A stretch of DNA of 64,000 bases from Hellea sp964472905 (GTDB lineage Bacteria > Pseudomonadota > Alphaproteobacteria > Caulobacterales > Maricaulaceae), in contig CAYYMI010000001.1 in the NCBI GenBank assembly GCA_964472905.1, positions 36,620 through 100,619 of the forward strand, written 5' to 3'. Below the pieces are notes generated by a model that ran no database searches, was not told where the DNA came from, and saw nothing but the letters and a program-made list of their open reading frames with translations. This document shows positions 26,975-35,520 of this stretch, piece by piece. Position numbers and translations under genes: made by a program. Numbering within the stretch: the stretch's first letter is position 1; the number at the start of each line of letters is the position of its first letter.

Positions 26975-28900
26975 ATGGCCGAATCTATTGGCGGAAAAAT
27001 TCGAAATGTAATGGTTGCAATCCTTATTGGCTTGCTGGTTGTTGCCTTTGCGGTTTGGGGGGTCAATGACGTCTTTACCCAACGTGCCGGTAACTCAGTA
27101 CTAACCGTTGGCGATGCAAAGGTGACCTCTCAAGAATTTGAGGATGCTTTCGAACGAGAACTCCAAACAATCAATAGAGATCAAGGTAGCTCAATAACCA
27201 ATCAACAAGCTTATGCGCGTGGTATGCATAATCAAGTTCTACAAAGATTATTGACGGATACAGTCATTGGTATTGATGCCGATCAACTTGGCGTCGGCGT
27301 TAACAGGCGCGTGGCCAGAAATGTGGTCAAAGACATTCCCTCATTTCAAAATGAATTAACGGGTGAGTTCAGCGAAGAGAAACTCAACAACCGCCTCGCT
27401 CAAAATAGAATTACGCGAAGACAATTCGAAGATGATGTCTTTCGCTCCCTGCGTAGACAACAAACTGTACCAGCCATTGTTGGCGGCCTTGAAGCGCCCT
27501 CTGATTTTGCAACTCAGCGCTACAACTTCATTACGGAGCAGCGTAAGGCAAAAATTCTAACAATCACAAAAGACGCTGTCCCTGCCCCGGCTGAACCAAC
27601 GGAAGCAGAGCTAAAAAGTTTTGTTGAAGCCAATGGAACAAGATACACAGCGCCCGAATACCGCCGCGTTACCATGATACGTTTGGAAACTTTCGACCTT
27701 ACACCGGACATGGAAGCAACGGATGAAGAGATAAATACTGCGTTTCAGTATAAAATTGACCTTGGAGAACTTGGATCACCAGAAACACGAACAGTTGTTC
27801 AGATTACAGCAACAGATGAAGAGAGCGCTAAAGCCGCGGCCGAGCGACTCGCGCGCGGGGAAGACCCACAAGCCGTGGCATCAGGCCTTGGTCTTGTTGA
27901 CCCTCAAATATTTGAAGACGTCAAGAAAGAAGCTATTTTGGATCCTGAAACAGCGGACGCTGGGTTTTCCCTGGAAGAAGGAAAGGCAAAATCCCTACTT
28001 GGAAGTTTGGGGACTTACTATGCTGTTGGCGTGCAAAAAATAACACCGGCCGTCATTCCTGACCTAGAAGAATCGAGAGAAGAACTCCGTGAATCTGTTT
28101 TGAACGAAAAAGCTGCTGAGAAATTATATGACATAACGGGCGCGATTGAAGATGCCATGTCTGACGGATTATCTTTAGAAGAGATTTCTGCCAAAGTTGA
28201 TTGGCCTCTTTCTTATTATGATTTTGTTGATCGTTCAGGCAAAACCAGAGACGATATAAGAATGTCAGGCTTTTCATTAATTCCTGGTATTGCGACGGAT
28301 GATATTCTCCTGCGCGAAATTTTCACCAGCGACCTTGGATTTGAAACTGACCTCTTTGAAACATCGTCTAAGGGTTATGCAGCCATTCGGGTCGACGACA
28401 TTATCGACAGCAAGATGCGTGATTTTACAGATGTGAAAGACCAAGCCACCTTAGCATGGAAGGCTGAAAAAACAGGCGAAGCTTTGGACGAGCTCGTTAT
28501 TGACTTAGCGTCAAAAGCACAATCTGGAGACAGTTTAGCCTCTTTAACCTCAACATCGGAAAAAGGTCTTACACTTGATGATGTCGTTATTGTCAGATCA
28601 ACACCCCCGCAAGACCTTAGCCGCGAAGTTGTCTTAGGCATGCTTGAAGGTCAAGTTGGAGCTATTGCTCGTGGAGCTGGGATAGCCACACAAACACGGC
28701 AAATCGGAAAGCTGCAAGAAATCGTCCCGAACCAAGATGGGCTGGCCGGTCAATTTTTAGATGTTCTGCAAGAGCAAGCCACAACGGCCATTAGTTCAGA
28801 TTTACAAAATGCCTATCAGCAAGCTATTCTTTCGGAGAACGAACTTCGTGAATATCCCGAAAAGATAAAACAAGCTCTCGGAATACAGACTGACGAGTAA
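26975..28900 (+). CDS. PpiD/SurA-like periplasmic folding protein (peptidyl-prolyl isomerase family)
   Basis: A 641-aa inner-membrane-anchored chaperone. From the ATG at 26975 a short basic head (MAESIGGKIRN) precedes one membrane helix (about residues 12–31, ILIGLLVVAFAVWGV), then a SurA_N-like helical domain and a parvulin-like region exposed to the periplasm. AAAGG before the ATG and the family N-terminus support this start; the open frame reaches back to 26675 but overlaps tpiA in antisense. The isomerase domain is poorly conserved, so it may act only as a chaperone. It overlaps trpE by one base (TAATG), an arrangement I associate with Caulobacter relatives. Confidence 0.9.
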   Translation: MAESIGGKIRNVMVAILIGLLVVAFAVWGVNDVFTQRAGNSVLTVGDAKVTSQEFEDAFERELQTINRDQGSSITNQQAYARGMHNQVLQRLLTDTVIGIDADQLGVGVNRRVARNVVKDIPSFQNELTGEFSEEKLNNRLAQNRITRRQFEDDVFRSLRRQQTVPAIVGGLEAPSDFATQRYNFITEQRKAKILTITKDAVPAPAEPTEAELKSFVEANGTRYTAPEYRRVTMIRLETFDLTPDMEATDEEINTAFQYKIDLGELGSPETRTVVQITATDEESAKAAAERLARGEDPQAVASGLGLVDPQIFEDVKKEAILDPETADAGFSLEEGKAKSLLGSLGTYYAVGVQKITPAVIPDLEESREELRESVLNEKAAEKLYDITGAIEDAMSDGLSLEEISAKVDWPLSYYDFVDRSGKTRDDIRMSGFSLIPGIATDDILLREIFTSDLGFETDLFETSSKGYAAIRVDDIIDSKMRDFTDVKDQATLAWKAEKTGEALDELVIDLASKAQSGDSLASLTSTSEKGLTLDDVVIVRSTPPQDLSREVVLGMLEGQVGAIARGAGIATQTRQIGKLQEIVPNQDGLAGQFLDVLQEQATTAISSDLQNAYQQAILSENELREYPEKIKQALGIQTDE

Positions 28901-30369
28901 TGTCAGGGCAAATTCAACCTTCGAAAGCGGATTTCCTCAAAGCAACTGATAAGCCGCAACTCGTTTATGCACGCGTCATAAATGATCTTGATACGCCTGT
29001 GTCAGCCTATCTTAAGATTGCCAAAGGGAAGCCCTACGCCTTTTTGTTTGAATCTGTTCAGGGCGGCGAAATTAGAGGACGCTATTCATTTCTTGGCTTT
29101 TCACCAGATGTCATTTGGCGCGCCCATGGCGATGAGAGCGAAATTTCGCGCGACGGCGGAGCTTTCAAAACACTCGGTGGAAAACCGCTCGAGACACTTC
29201 GAAGCCTTCAACAAGAATCAGCCTTTGATTTGCCCGACGGTATACCGCCCATGGGAGCAGGCTTATTTGGTTATCTGGGTTATGACATGATCCGCCAAGT
29301 CGAAGCTTTAGCCCCTGATATGCCCGACCCGATTGGCACGCCGGACGCGATTATGGTGCGCCCTACAATTGTGGCTATATTTGATGCAGTCGCGCAAGAA
29401 ATCATTGTCGCCTCACCTGTTTATCAAGGCGGTAGCTATGACAAGGCCGTAGACAGGATTGAAGCCGTTATCCGCGACCTGATTTTACCTGCCAGTAGCA
29501 ATGTAATTGAGGATATTCAAACACCAATCATTGAACCAAAATTAGGTACAAGCCTGTCAGCATTTTCTAAGCGTGTGAAAAAGGCCAAAGACTACATTTT
29601 GGCGGGGGATATTTTTCAAGTCGTCATCGGGCAAAGATTATCAGCTCCGCTCCCCGCGACTGACTTTGCCCTTTATCGGTCTTTACGGCGCATGAATCCT
29701 TCGCCTTTTCTCTATTTCCTAAATTTTGAAGATCATTCCATCATCGGCTCTAGTCCAGAAATTTTAGTTCGTCTGCGCGACGGCATTGTTACAATACGTC
29801 CGATTGCGGGAACCCGCCCTCGCGGGAAAACCCATGCCGAGGATATCCAGCACGAAAAGGACCTGCTCGCAGACCCTAAAGAATGCGCCGAGCATCTCAT
29901 GTTGCTCGATCTTGGACGAAATGATGTCGGCCGCGTCTCCAAGGCAGGTACAGTACGCGTGACAGAAGAGTTCAATGTCGAACGCTATAGCCATGTTATG
30001 CATATCGTCTCTAACGTCGAAGGCGATATATTAGATAAACATGATGCCATATCCGCTTTATTCGCAGGCTTTCCTGCGGGCACTGTTTCCGGCGCGCCTA
30101 AAGTCCGCGCTATGGAAATCATTGACGAGCTTGAAGTCGAAAAACGCGGCATTTATGCAGGGGCGGTTGGCTATATTTCGTCCAATGGCGATATGGATAC
30201 GGCTATTGCCCTTCGCACGGGAATTGTCAAAGACGGAACGCTCCATGTGCGCGCGGGCGCAGGTATTGTTATGGATTCCGTGCCCAAGCTTGAATTTGAA
30301 GAAACGCTTCACAAAGCGGCCGCACTCTTTCGCGCTGCAGAACAATCCGTAAAGTTTGATAGGAATTAG
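28900..30369 (+). CDS. trpE: Anthranilate synthase component I
   Basis: Converts chorismate to anthranilate with TrpG-supplied ammonia (489 aa). The N-terminal part has the tryptophan feedback region (FLFESVQGGEIRGRYSFLG); the C-terminal chorismate-binding domain has PSPFLYFL, IRPIAGTRPRG, DLGRNDVGRV, FPAGTVSGAPKVRAMEII and YAGAVGYI. Translation is coupled to the upstream chaperone gene by TAATG. No leader peptide or attenuator is seen before it. Confidence 0.97.
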   Translation: MSGQIQPSKADFLKATDKPQLVYARVINDLDTPVSAYLKIAKGKPYAFLFESVQGGEIRGRYSFLGFSPDVIWRAHGDESEISRDGGAFKTLGGKPLETLRSLQQESAFDLPDGIPPMGAGLFGYLGYDMIRQVEALAPDMPDPIGTPDAIMVRPTIVAIFDAVAQEIIVASPVYQGGSYDKAVDRIEAVIRDLILPASSNVIEDIQTPIIEPKLGTSLSAFSKRVKKAKDYILAGDIFQVVIGQRLSAPLPATDFALYRSLRRMNPSPFLYFLNFEDHSIIGSSPEILVRLRDGIVTIRPIAGTRPRGKTHAEDIQHEKDLLADPKECAEHLMLLDLGRNDVGRVSKAGTVRVTEEFNVERYSHVMHIVSNVEGDILDKHDAISALFAGFPAGTVSGAPKVRAMEIIDELEVEKRGIYAGAVGYISSNGDMDTAIALRTGIVKDGTLHVRAGAGIVMDSVPKLEFEETLHKAAALFRAAEQSVKFDRN

Positions 30370-30370
30370 C

Positions 30371-30946
30371 ATGCTCCTCGTCATCGATAATTACGACAGC
30401 TTTACCTATAACCTCGTCCATTACGCTCAGGAAATGGGCGCGAATACTCATGTCATTCGTAATGATGATATGGACGCTGGCCAAGCGCTAAGTCTGGGCG
30501 CAAAAGCTGTTCTGATTTCACCCGGCCCCAAAACGCCTGATGAGGCGGGTATGTGTCTTGATCTCTTAACCCAAGCTCCTGATGATCTGCCGATCCTAGG
30601 CATCTGTCTTGGACAACAAAGCATCGGACAAGCCTTTGGCGGCAAAGTCATTCGCGCCAAAGAAATTATGCATGGTAAAGTCAGTGACATCCATCATGAC
30701 AGAACAGGTCTCTTTAAAGGCCTCGATAACCCTTTCAAGGCCACGCGTTACCATAGCCTATCCGTTGAACGTAAAAGCCTGCCCGATAACCTCGCCATAA
30801 ATGCATGGACGGATGACGGCGAGATTATGAGCCTGCGCCATAAGACCCGTCCGATACACGGCCTGCAGTTTCATCCCGAAAGCATCGCCTCTGAAAATGG
30901 TCACGCTTTGATTGGAGCCTTCCTTACGCTCGCAGGCATCAAATAA
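30371..30946 (+). CDS. trpG: Anthranilate synthase component II (glutamine amidotransferase)
   Basis: Class I glutamine amidotransferase (191 aa) that feeds ammonia to TrpE. The nucleophile cysteine is in GICLGQQSIGQAFGG (where many homologues have GHQ) and the His/Glu pair in LQFHPESI. The ATG at 30371 (MLLVIDNYDSF) lies one base after the trpE stop; an earlier in-frame start lies inside trpE. It could also serve p-aminobenzoate synthesis, as PabA does in some bacteria. Confidence 0.95.
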   Translation: MLLVIDNYDSFTYNLVHYAQEMGANTHVIRNDDMDAGQALSLGAKAVLISPGPKTPDEAGMCLDLLTQAPDDLPILGICLGQQSIGQAFGGKVIRAKEIMHGKVSDIHHDRTGLFKGLDNPFKATRYHSLSVERKSLPDNLAINAWTDDGEIMSLRHKTRPIHGLQFHPESIASENGHALIGAFLTLAGIK

Positions 30947-31902
30947 TGTCCAGCTTTGGAGACATATTGCGCGCCATCCTTCGCGGCGAGAAATCAGAAG
31001 CCGAGATTACGGATTTTCTCGTCACCTATAATGATGATGGACTGACTACGGAACATGTGCGCATCGGCGTAGAAGTCATGCGCGAGAATATGACCCCCGT
31101 GCATATTGACGGCGCGATAGATATTGTCGGCACAGGCGGGACAGGCTTGCATACGCTTTCTATCTCGACGGCCTCTGCCCTTGTCAGCGCAGGCGCGGGC
31201 GCGCGCGTTGCCAAGCATGGAAACCGCGCGGCCAGTTCGCTAACAGGGACAGCGGACACACTCTCTGAGCTTGGCGTTAATCTCGCGATCACGCCAGAGA
31301 AAGCGGCACAATGCGTTGATAAGGCTGGTGTCGGATTTCTCTTTGCGCCCAATCATCACCCCGCCATGCGCTTTGTTGGACCAGCCCGCAAAGCCCTCGG
31401 GCGGCGCACGATTTTCAATCTGCTCGGCCCGATGAGTAATCCAGCAAGCACCCAGCGTATGTTGGTCGGTGTGAATAATGACAAATGGCGGCACCTCATG
31501 GCTAATGCGTTTGTCAATTTGGGCGCCAAGCATATTTGGGTTGTACACGGTGTTGACGGGCTTGACGAAATTACGACGACTAGCGAAACTTTCGTCAGTG
31601 AAGTCAAAGACGGTAAAGTCAAGCAGTTCACCCTCACCCCCGAAGCATTTGGACTAAACCGCGTGACCATTGAAGACTTACGCGGCGGACACCCCGCGGA
31701 CAATGCCAAAGCCTTACGCGGCTTGCTCAATGGCAAAGCCAGTGCATACCGAGACATTGTTCTGCTTAATAGCGGCGCGGCCATGATGATTGCAGGTAAA
31801 ACCAAAGACATTCAAAGCGGCATCGCCCTCGCCGCCAAGAGCATAGATAGCGGCAAGGCCAAAGCGGCACTGGCCAAGCTGGTCGAGGTGAGCAATGGCT
31901 AA
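30946..31902 (+). CDS. trpD: Anthranilate phosphoribosyltransferase
   Basis: Second step of tryptophan synthesis: transfers phosphoribose from PRPP to anthranilate (318 aa). VGTGGTGLHTLSIST binds PRPP, KHGNRAASS binds anthranilate/phosphate, and NLLGPMSNPA is conserved. The start overlaps the trpG stop by one base and the end overlaps trpC by 8. At about 318 aa it is slightly shorter than usual (~340) but both ends look complete. Confidence 0.96.
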   Translation: MSSFGDILRAILRGEKSEAEITDFLVTYNDDGLTTEHVRIGVEVMRENMTPVHIDGAIDIVGTGGTGLHTLSISTASALVSAGAGARVAKHGNRAASSLTGTADTLSELGVNLAITPEKAAQCVDKAGVGFLFAPNHHPAMRFVGPARKALGRRTIFNLLGPMSNPASTQRMLVGVNNDKWRHLMANAFVNLGAKHIWVVHGVDGLDEITTTSETFVSEVKDGKVKQFTLTPEAFGLNRVTIEDLRGGHPADNAKALRGLLNGKASAYRDIVLLNSGAAMMIAGKTKDIQSGIALAAKSIDSGKAKAALAKLVEVSNG

Positions 31903-32695
31903 CACTCTTATGGACGCGCCTGACGTGCTTAAAAAAATCGTCGCCTATAAAGTCGATGAAGTCGCGGCCCTTCGGGATGATATTTCCATCGAAGAACTGC
32001 GCGAGATAGCCCGCGACCAAGCCCCTGCCCGCGGCTTTACCAAGGCTATTCAAACCGCATCAAACCCTGCCCTGATTTGCGAAGTCAAAAAGGCCAGCCC
32101 CTCCAAAGGTATTATCCGTGAGGATTTTGATCCCATTGCAATTGCCAAGGCTTACGAGGCAGGCGGCGCGGCTTGCCTGTCTGTCCTCACAGACGGTCCA
32201 GGTTTTATGGGCAGCCCTGACATATTCAAAGCCGTGCGAGCAACAACACACTTACCGCTTTTGCGCAAAGACTTTTTGATAGACCCTATTCAAGTCACTG
32301 AATCCCGCGCGATGGGCGCAGATTGCATCCTTGTCATTATGGCAATGATTGATGACGATACGGCGCGCGCCTTAATGGAAGAAGCCACAGCGCTCGGCAT
32401 GGACGCCCTTGTTGAAACACATGATGAAAACGAGTTAGCCTGCGCCGTCAAACTCGGCGCGTCCCTCATCGGCATTAACAACAGAGACCTACGCACCTTT
32501 GAAACCTCGCTCGACACCTTTACGACATTAGCGAGCCAAGTCCCCAAAATCGCGACCCTGATCGCGGAGAGCGGAATATTCACGAAAGATGATATTCAAC
32601 GCCTCGCCAAGCACCGCGCGCAAGGTTATCTCATCGGCGAAAGCTTTATGCGACAGGATGACATTGAAGCGGCCGTCAAAACCTTGCGCAGCTGA
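31895..32695 (+). CDS. trpC: Indole-3-glycerol phosphate synthase
   Basis: Closes the indole ring in tryptophan synthesis (266 aa, TIM barrel). The catalytic lysines are in EVKKASPSKG and LRKDFLIDPIQV, with the glutamates in LVETHDENE and IAESGI, and phosphate-binding residues in IGINNRDL and IGESFM. Not fused to trpF. The following gene is not moaC/moeA/lexA, the usual next genes in many alphaproteobacteria, so conserved order ends here. Confidence 0.97.
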   Translation: MANTLMDAPDVLKKIVAYKVDEVAALRDDISIEELREIARDQAPARGFTKAIQTASNPALICEVKKASPSKGIIREDFDPIAIAKAYEAGGAACLSVLTDGPGFMGSPDIFKAVRATTHLPLLRKDFLIDPIQVTESRAMGADCILVIMAMIDDDTARALMEEATALGMDALVETHDENELACAVKLGASLIGINNRDLRTFETSLDTFTTLASQVPKIATLIAESGIFTKDDIQRLAKHRAQGYLIGESFMRQDDIEAAVKTLRS

Positions 32696-32773
32696 GAATC
32701 GCGCAGGAGCATATGGTCGGCCAAAGGGAGCTTTGGTCGTGAATTTAGGTGTAATTATCTCCGTATCTTAAAA

Positions 32774-33166
32774 CTAGCTCGGCCAAAGATGAGCGTCGCA
32801 CAAACCATCTGGCTCCCGGAACTCCCCACGCGCGAACATAGCCCATAAGGCCTCTCGCACCTGACGATGGGCGTAATAGAGAAACTTATAGATACTGACT
32901 CTGCCCCATAATGAGAGGCGGCAAAGTCGTTCCATAAATTGTGTGGGCGACACACGGCGCGGTCCAAAGGCACAAAATGGCGCAAGGTTACGCGCAGGCT
33001 TGCGCCCGCCGCGCACCGCTGGCTTGGTAAAATGATGGTTTAAGTGACGTCTTGCCCGATTAGGACGGCGCGTATGCACGGCCCGCTGGGCATCCACTTT
33101 TAAAGGCTCGCCATGCCCCGTAACCACATAGACGCAAAGCCGCAGCCACATCCAAACCGCCGACAT
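32774..33166 (-). CDS. Unrecognised arginine-rich protein
   Basis: A 130-aa frame from the ATG at 33166 (MSAVWMWLRLCVYVV), with GGTGGA just upstream. The sequence has a short hydrophobic N-terminus, a basic middle rich in Arg, His and Pro (RRPNRARRHLNHH), then a well-structured aromatic part (FMERLCRLSLWGRVSIYKFLYYAHRQVREALWAM split across helices). The GC content is visibly higher than in flanking intergenic DNA, which supports coding. No family recognised. It overlaps the start of the plus-strand ORF at 33113. Confidence 0.5.
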   Translation of the reverse strand: MSAVWMWLRLCVYVVTGHGEPLKVDAQRAVHTRRPNRARRHLNHHFTKPAVRGGRKPARNLAPFCAFGPRRVSPTQFMERLCRLSLWGRVSIYKFLYYAHRQVREALWAMFARGEFREPDGLCDAHLWPS

Positions 33167-33415
33167 AAATCCACCAAAGAATATGTAAGAGGTCATTCTA
33201 GTATTAAGAAACGCGAATCTTCACAACAGGATCAAGAGCGATTATGGCGGCTACACATTAAGCTCGAATTTGCTGAATTTGAAATCCAGAAAATCAAGCA
33301 CAGAGATATAGATGCATTCATCAGCAGGAAAGCTTCTAGGTTTCATTCAGATGACGATACAGTAGGGCGTGCAAATAATGTATGGCATAATGTCATCCAT
33401 GATGAACTTTCATAA
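33113..33415 (+). CDS. Possible small protein, unrecognised
   Basis: A 100-aa frame with only one ATG, preceded by AAAGG at suitable spacing. The product is polar (HKSTKEYVRG, KKRESSQQDQERLW) with a predicted helical part (LEFAEFEIQKIKHRDIDAFI). Its first 54 bases lie antisense to the start of the arginine-rich ORF, so at most one of the two may be real at that point. No family recognised. Confidence 0.3.
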   Translation: MPRNHIDAKPQPHPNRRHKSTKEYVRGHSSIKKRESSQQDQERLWRLHIKLEFAEFEIQKIKHRDIDAFISRKASRFHSDDDTVGRANNVWHNVIHDELS

Positions 33416-33589
33416 CCGCTTAGTATGCATTATAAGTACGCATCGGACTAAAATAATCCAGTTCAACGCCGAACTTCCAATGTCCTGAGAGCCTTCCTTA
33501 AGGAAGGCGGCTGCTACACATTACAAGCTGACTGCGGAGAGAGAAGCGTGACCCGAGAAAAGTACCCGTATGCTCTGCACAAGCATTAT
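33416..33589. other. gene-free stretch with an 18-bp perfect palindrome
   Basis: This stretch downstream of the DUF3604 gene holds a perfect palindrome, GCCTTCCTTAAGGAAGGC (33491–33508), without a loop or U-tract. It could form a cruciform or bind a dimeric protein; a role as terminator for the minus-strand operon is possible but unsupported by a T-run. Confidence 0.5.
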
Positions 33590-35494
33590 CTACTGACTGA
33601 CCCAGAATGGCGAAGACCAGGCTCGCTCTCCGTTGGACTGCTCCACGCGTAAATAATAGTAGTGATTTCCCAGAGGCGCGCTATCCTCAAAATCAAATTC
33701 AATGACGCCGGTTTCGGTTTTTATTTCAAAAATAGCTTCGCCGTCGCGAATGAGTGTCGCCTTTACGTCATCGACCTTTCCGATGATATAGCCTTTGAAA
33801 TTCACCGCGCCATTACCGACGAGCTCGGATCCCATGGGCTGCCCATTGGCAGTGAGTTCCATATATATTCTGTCAAAACTCGTGCCATAGGTCTGATAGT
33901 CCCACAGGGCTTCCCATATGGCTTCACGGGTCAGGTCAGGGGCCAAGAAGCCCGCGAGCCCGTTGGGGTAAGGTCCCCACCAAGAATGTCCAGGTTTGGA
34001 ATTATGATTATCGGAGGCTCCGATAACGCCAAAGCGTAATCCCTCGCTCAGGCCCCATTGCATATATTTTCGTTCATCTTTGCTGGTACGGCCGAGAGGA
34101 CGTGGATTTCCAGGAAATTCCGAGGTGCCGTGAGATGAGTAAACTTCGACAAAACGTGCAACGCGCGTATCCCAATGGCCAAAGGGGTAACGATCATCAG
34201 AGATAATACGATTATAAGCAAAATGATGCGGCGAAGTTTGAGCTAGGTTCTCACCTTGGTTATATTGTTTGATAAGCCAATCTTGAAACTCCTCATAGTC
34301 CTTATGCCACTTTGATATATGGTCAAGATTATCGCGGCGTAGATATATGTTCATATGGTCATGCCCCGCACCGGCTTCCTGAGCCAAAAGAGTGACAAAC
34401 TCACCCTCATTGTGATATTTACGAACAATTTGAATCAGGGGCGCCCAATCCACTGAGCCGTGATCCGTTAGAGCAAGGACGTCTAAATCAGCCACGTCAC
34501 GGCCAAAGGTAAAATAATCATCTCTGTTTCGTCCAAGACCATCAGAAAAGCCCGTATGTCCATGAATATCGCCCCAATAAATTCTAAGCTCAGGCAAGGT
34601 TTTCATCACACGAAACGGATTACTGCGTCCGATGATTGAGCCGTCTGGTGTCGCAAACCGAAGTCTTTGTGGGCCTTCATCCTGGATTGAAATCGTCGCC
34701 TTACCAAGCCCCTCATTGAACATAAGAGCCTTAATGAGAATATTACCTTTTTCGTCCGTCACACGGATGGGTTGAGAAAAAATCGTGTCAATATTATAAA
34801 ATGCATCATTAGCAACGACGGTTAAATCAAACATTTCGCCGGGCAAGACCTGCGATGGGACTGTCCCAGTTATCTGGGTCGCGGGCGCGCTAACAATATC
34901 GAATTTCAAATCGTCCTGAACCCTAGCAAAAGTGTGGTTGCCATCTAAATTCGAACTCACACGGATCTCGTGCTCTTGATCGGTATTTTTCTGAACAATT
35001 TGTTGTTTTTCCCCAGCGCCAAATGTGAATACGATTTGCCCATTTGGCGGCAAGGCTGTGTTTTCGATAGTCGCTATATGTGTTCGGTTGAAAATCCTAT
35101 CTGAAAATTTATTAGAGGATTGTCCAGGAAACATTAATCCGGGACTGCCTTTGATCAGTAAAATCGTTTCATTTGTATCGGTTCTATGCGCACTCAAGAA
35201 ATTCTTCCTCTCCGGGCTAGTCATCTGCGGTCTAAATTCTGATCCATGGTGAAGTCCCAGAGAAACCTGGCCGCCAACCGGTAGTCCTGATGCCCCGGCA
35301 GTATACACGACATTGAACCGCGTGATCTCCCGCGAGACCAATTTGGTAATGTCGATTGCCGCGCAGCCTTCACCGTCCTCTCCAGTTGCTGAGTTGCAGG
35401 CGATGTCTGTTCCCTGATCAGCTGGTTCATTTGAACAGCTCGATAAGAATGACAGCGCAGCAATTATGCAAAAGAGGCGAAAAATTGATTTCAT
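33590..35494 (-). CDS. DUF3604 lipoprotein (PHP-like metal-dependent hydrolase family)
   Basis: A 634-aa predicted lipoprotein. From the ATG at 35494 the signal peptide ends in lipobox LSSC (FLSSCSNE). The N-terminal half is beta-rich. The C-terminal half has PHP-like metal-ligand motifs: WGDIHGHTGFSDG, ALTDHGS, QEAGAGHDHMN, HHFAYN, EVYSSHG and GASDNHN. DUF3604 proteins are predicted metal-dependent hydrolases of unknown substrate. An upstream TTG (35512) is less likely as it has no ribosome binding site. It is the last gene of the six-gene surface operon, 26 bases after the sulfatase-like gene, and would act at the outer face of a membrane. Confidence 0.88.
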   Translation of the reverse strand: MKSIFRLFCIIAALSFLSSCSNEPADQGTDIACNSATGEDGEGCAAIDITKLVSREITRFNVVYTAGASGLPVGGQVSLGLHHGSEFRPQMTSPERKNFLSAHRTDTNETILLIKGSPGLMFPGQSSNKFSDRIFNRTHIATIENTALPPNGQIVFTFGAGEKQQIVQKNTDQEHEIRVSSNLDGNHTFARVQDDLKFDIVSAPATQITGTVPSQVLPGEMFDLTVVANDAFYNIDTIFSQPIRVTDEKGNILIKALMFNEGLGKATISIQDEGPQRLRFATPDGSIIGRSNPFRVMKTLPELRIYWGDIHGHTGFSDGLGRNRDDYFTFGRDVADLDVLALTDHGSVDWAPLIQIVRKYHNEGEFVTLLAQEAGAGHDHMNIYLRRDNLDHISKWHKDYEEFQDWLIKQYNQGENLAQTSPHHFAYNRIISDDRYPFGHWDTRVARFVEVYSSHGTSEFPGNPRPLGRTSKDERKYMQWGLSEGLRFGVIGASDNHNSKPGHSWWGPYPNGLAGFLAPDLTREAIWEALWDYQTYGTSFDRIYMELTANGQPMGSELVGNGAVNFKGYIIGKVDDVKATLIRDGEAIFEIKTETGVIEFDFEDSAPLGNHYYYLRVEQSNGERAWSSPFWVSQ

Positions 35495-35520
35495 GACGGT
35501 TTTTATAAGCAAGGCTAGCG

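Noticed and set aside
32721..32736. CCAAAG-GGAG-CTTTGG hairpin after trpC
   Set aside because: Position suits a trp terminator, but there is no run of T on the plus strand, so I do not call it.
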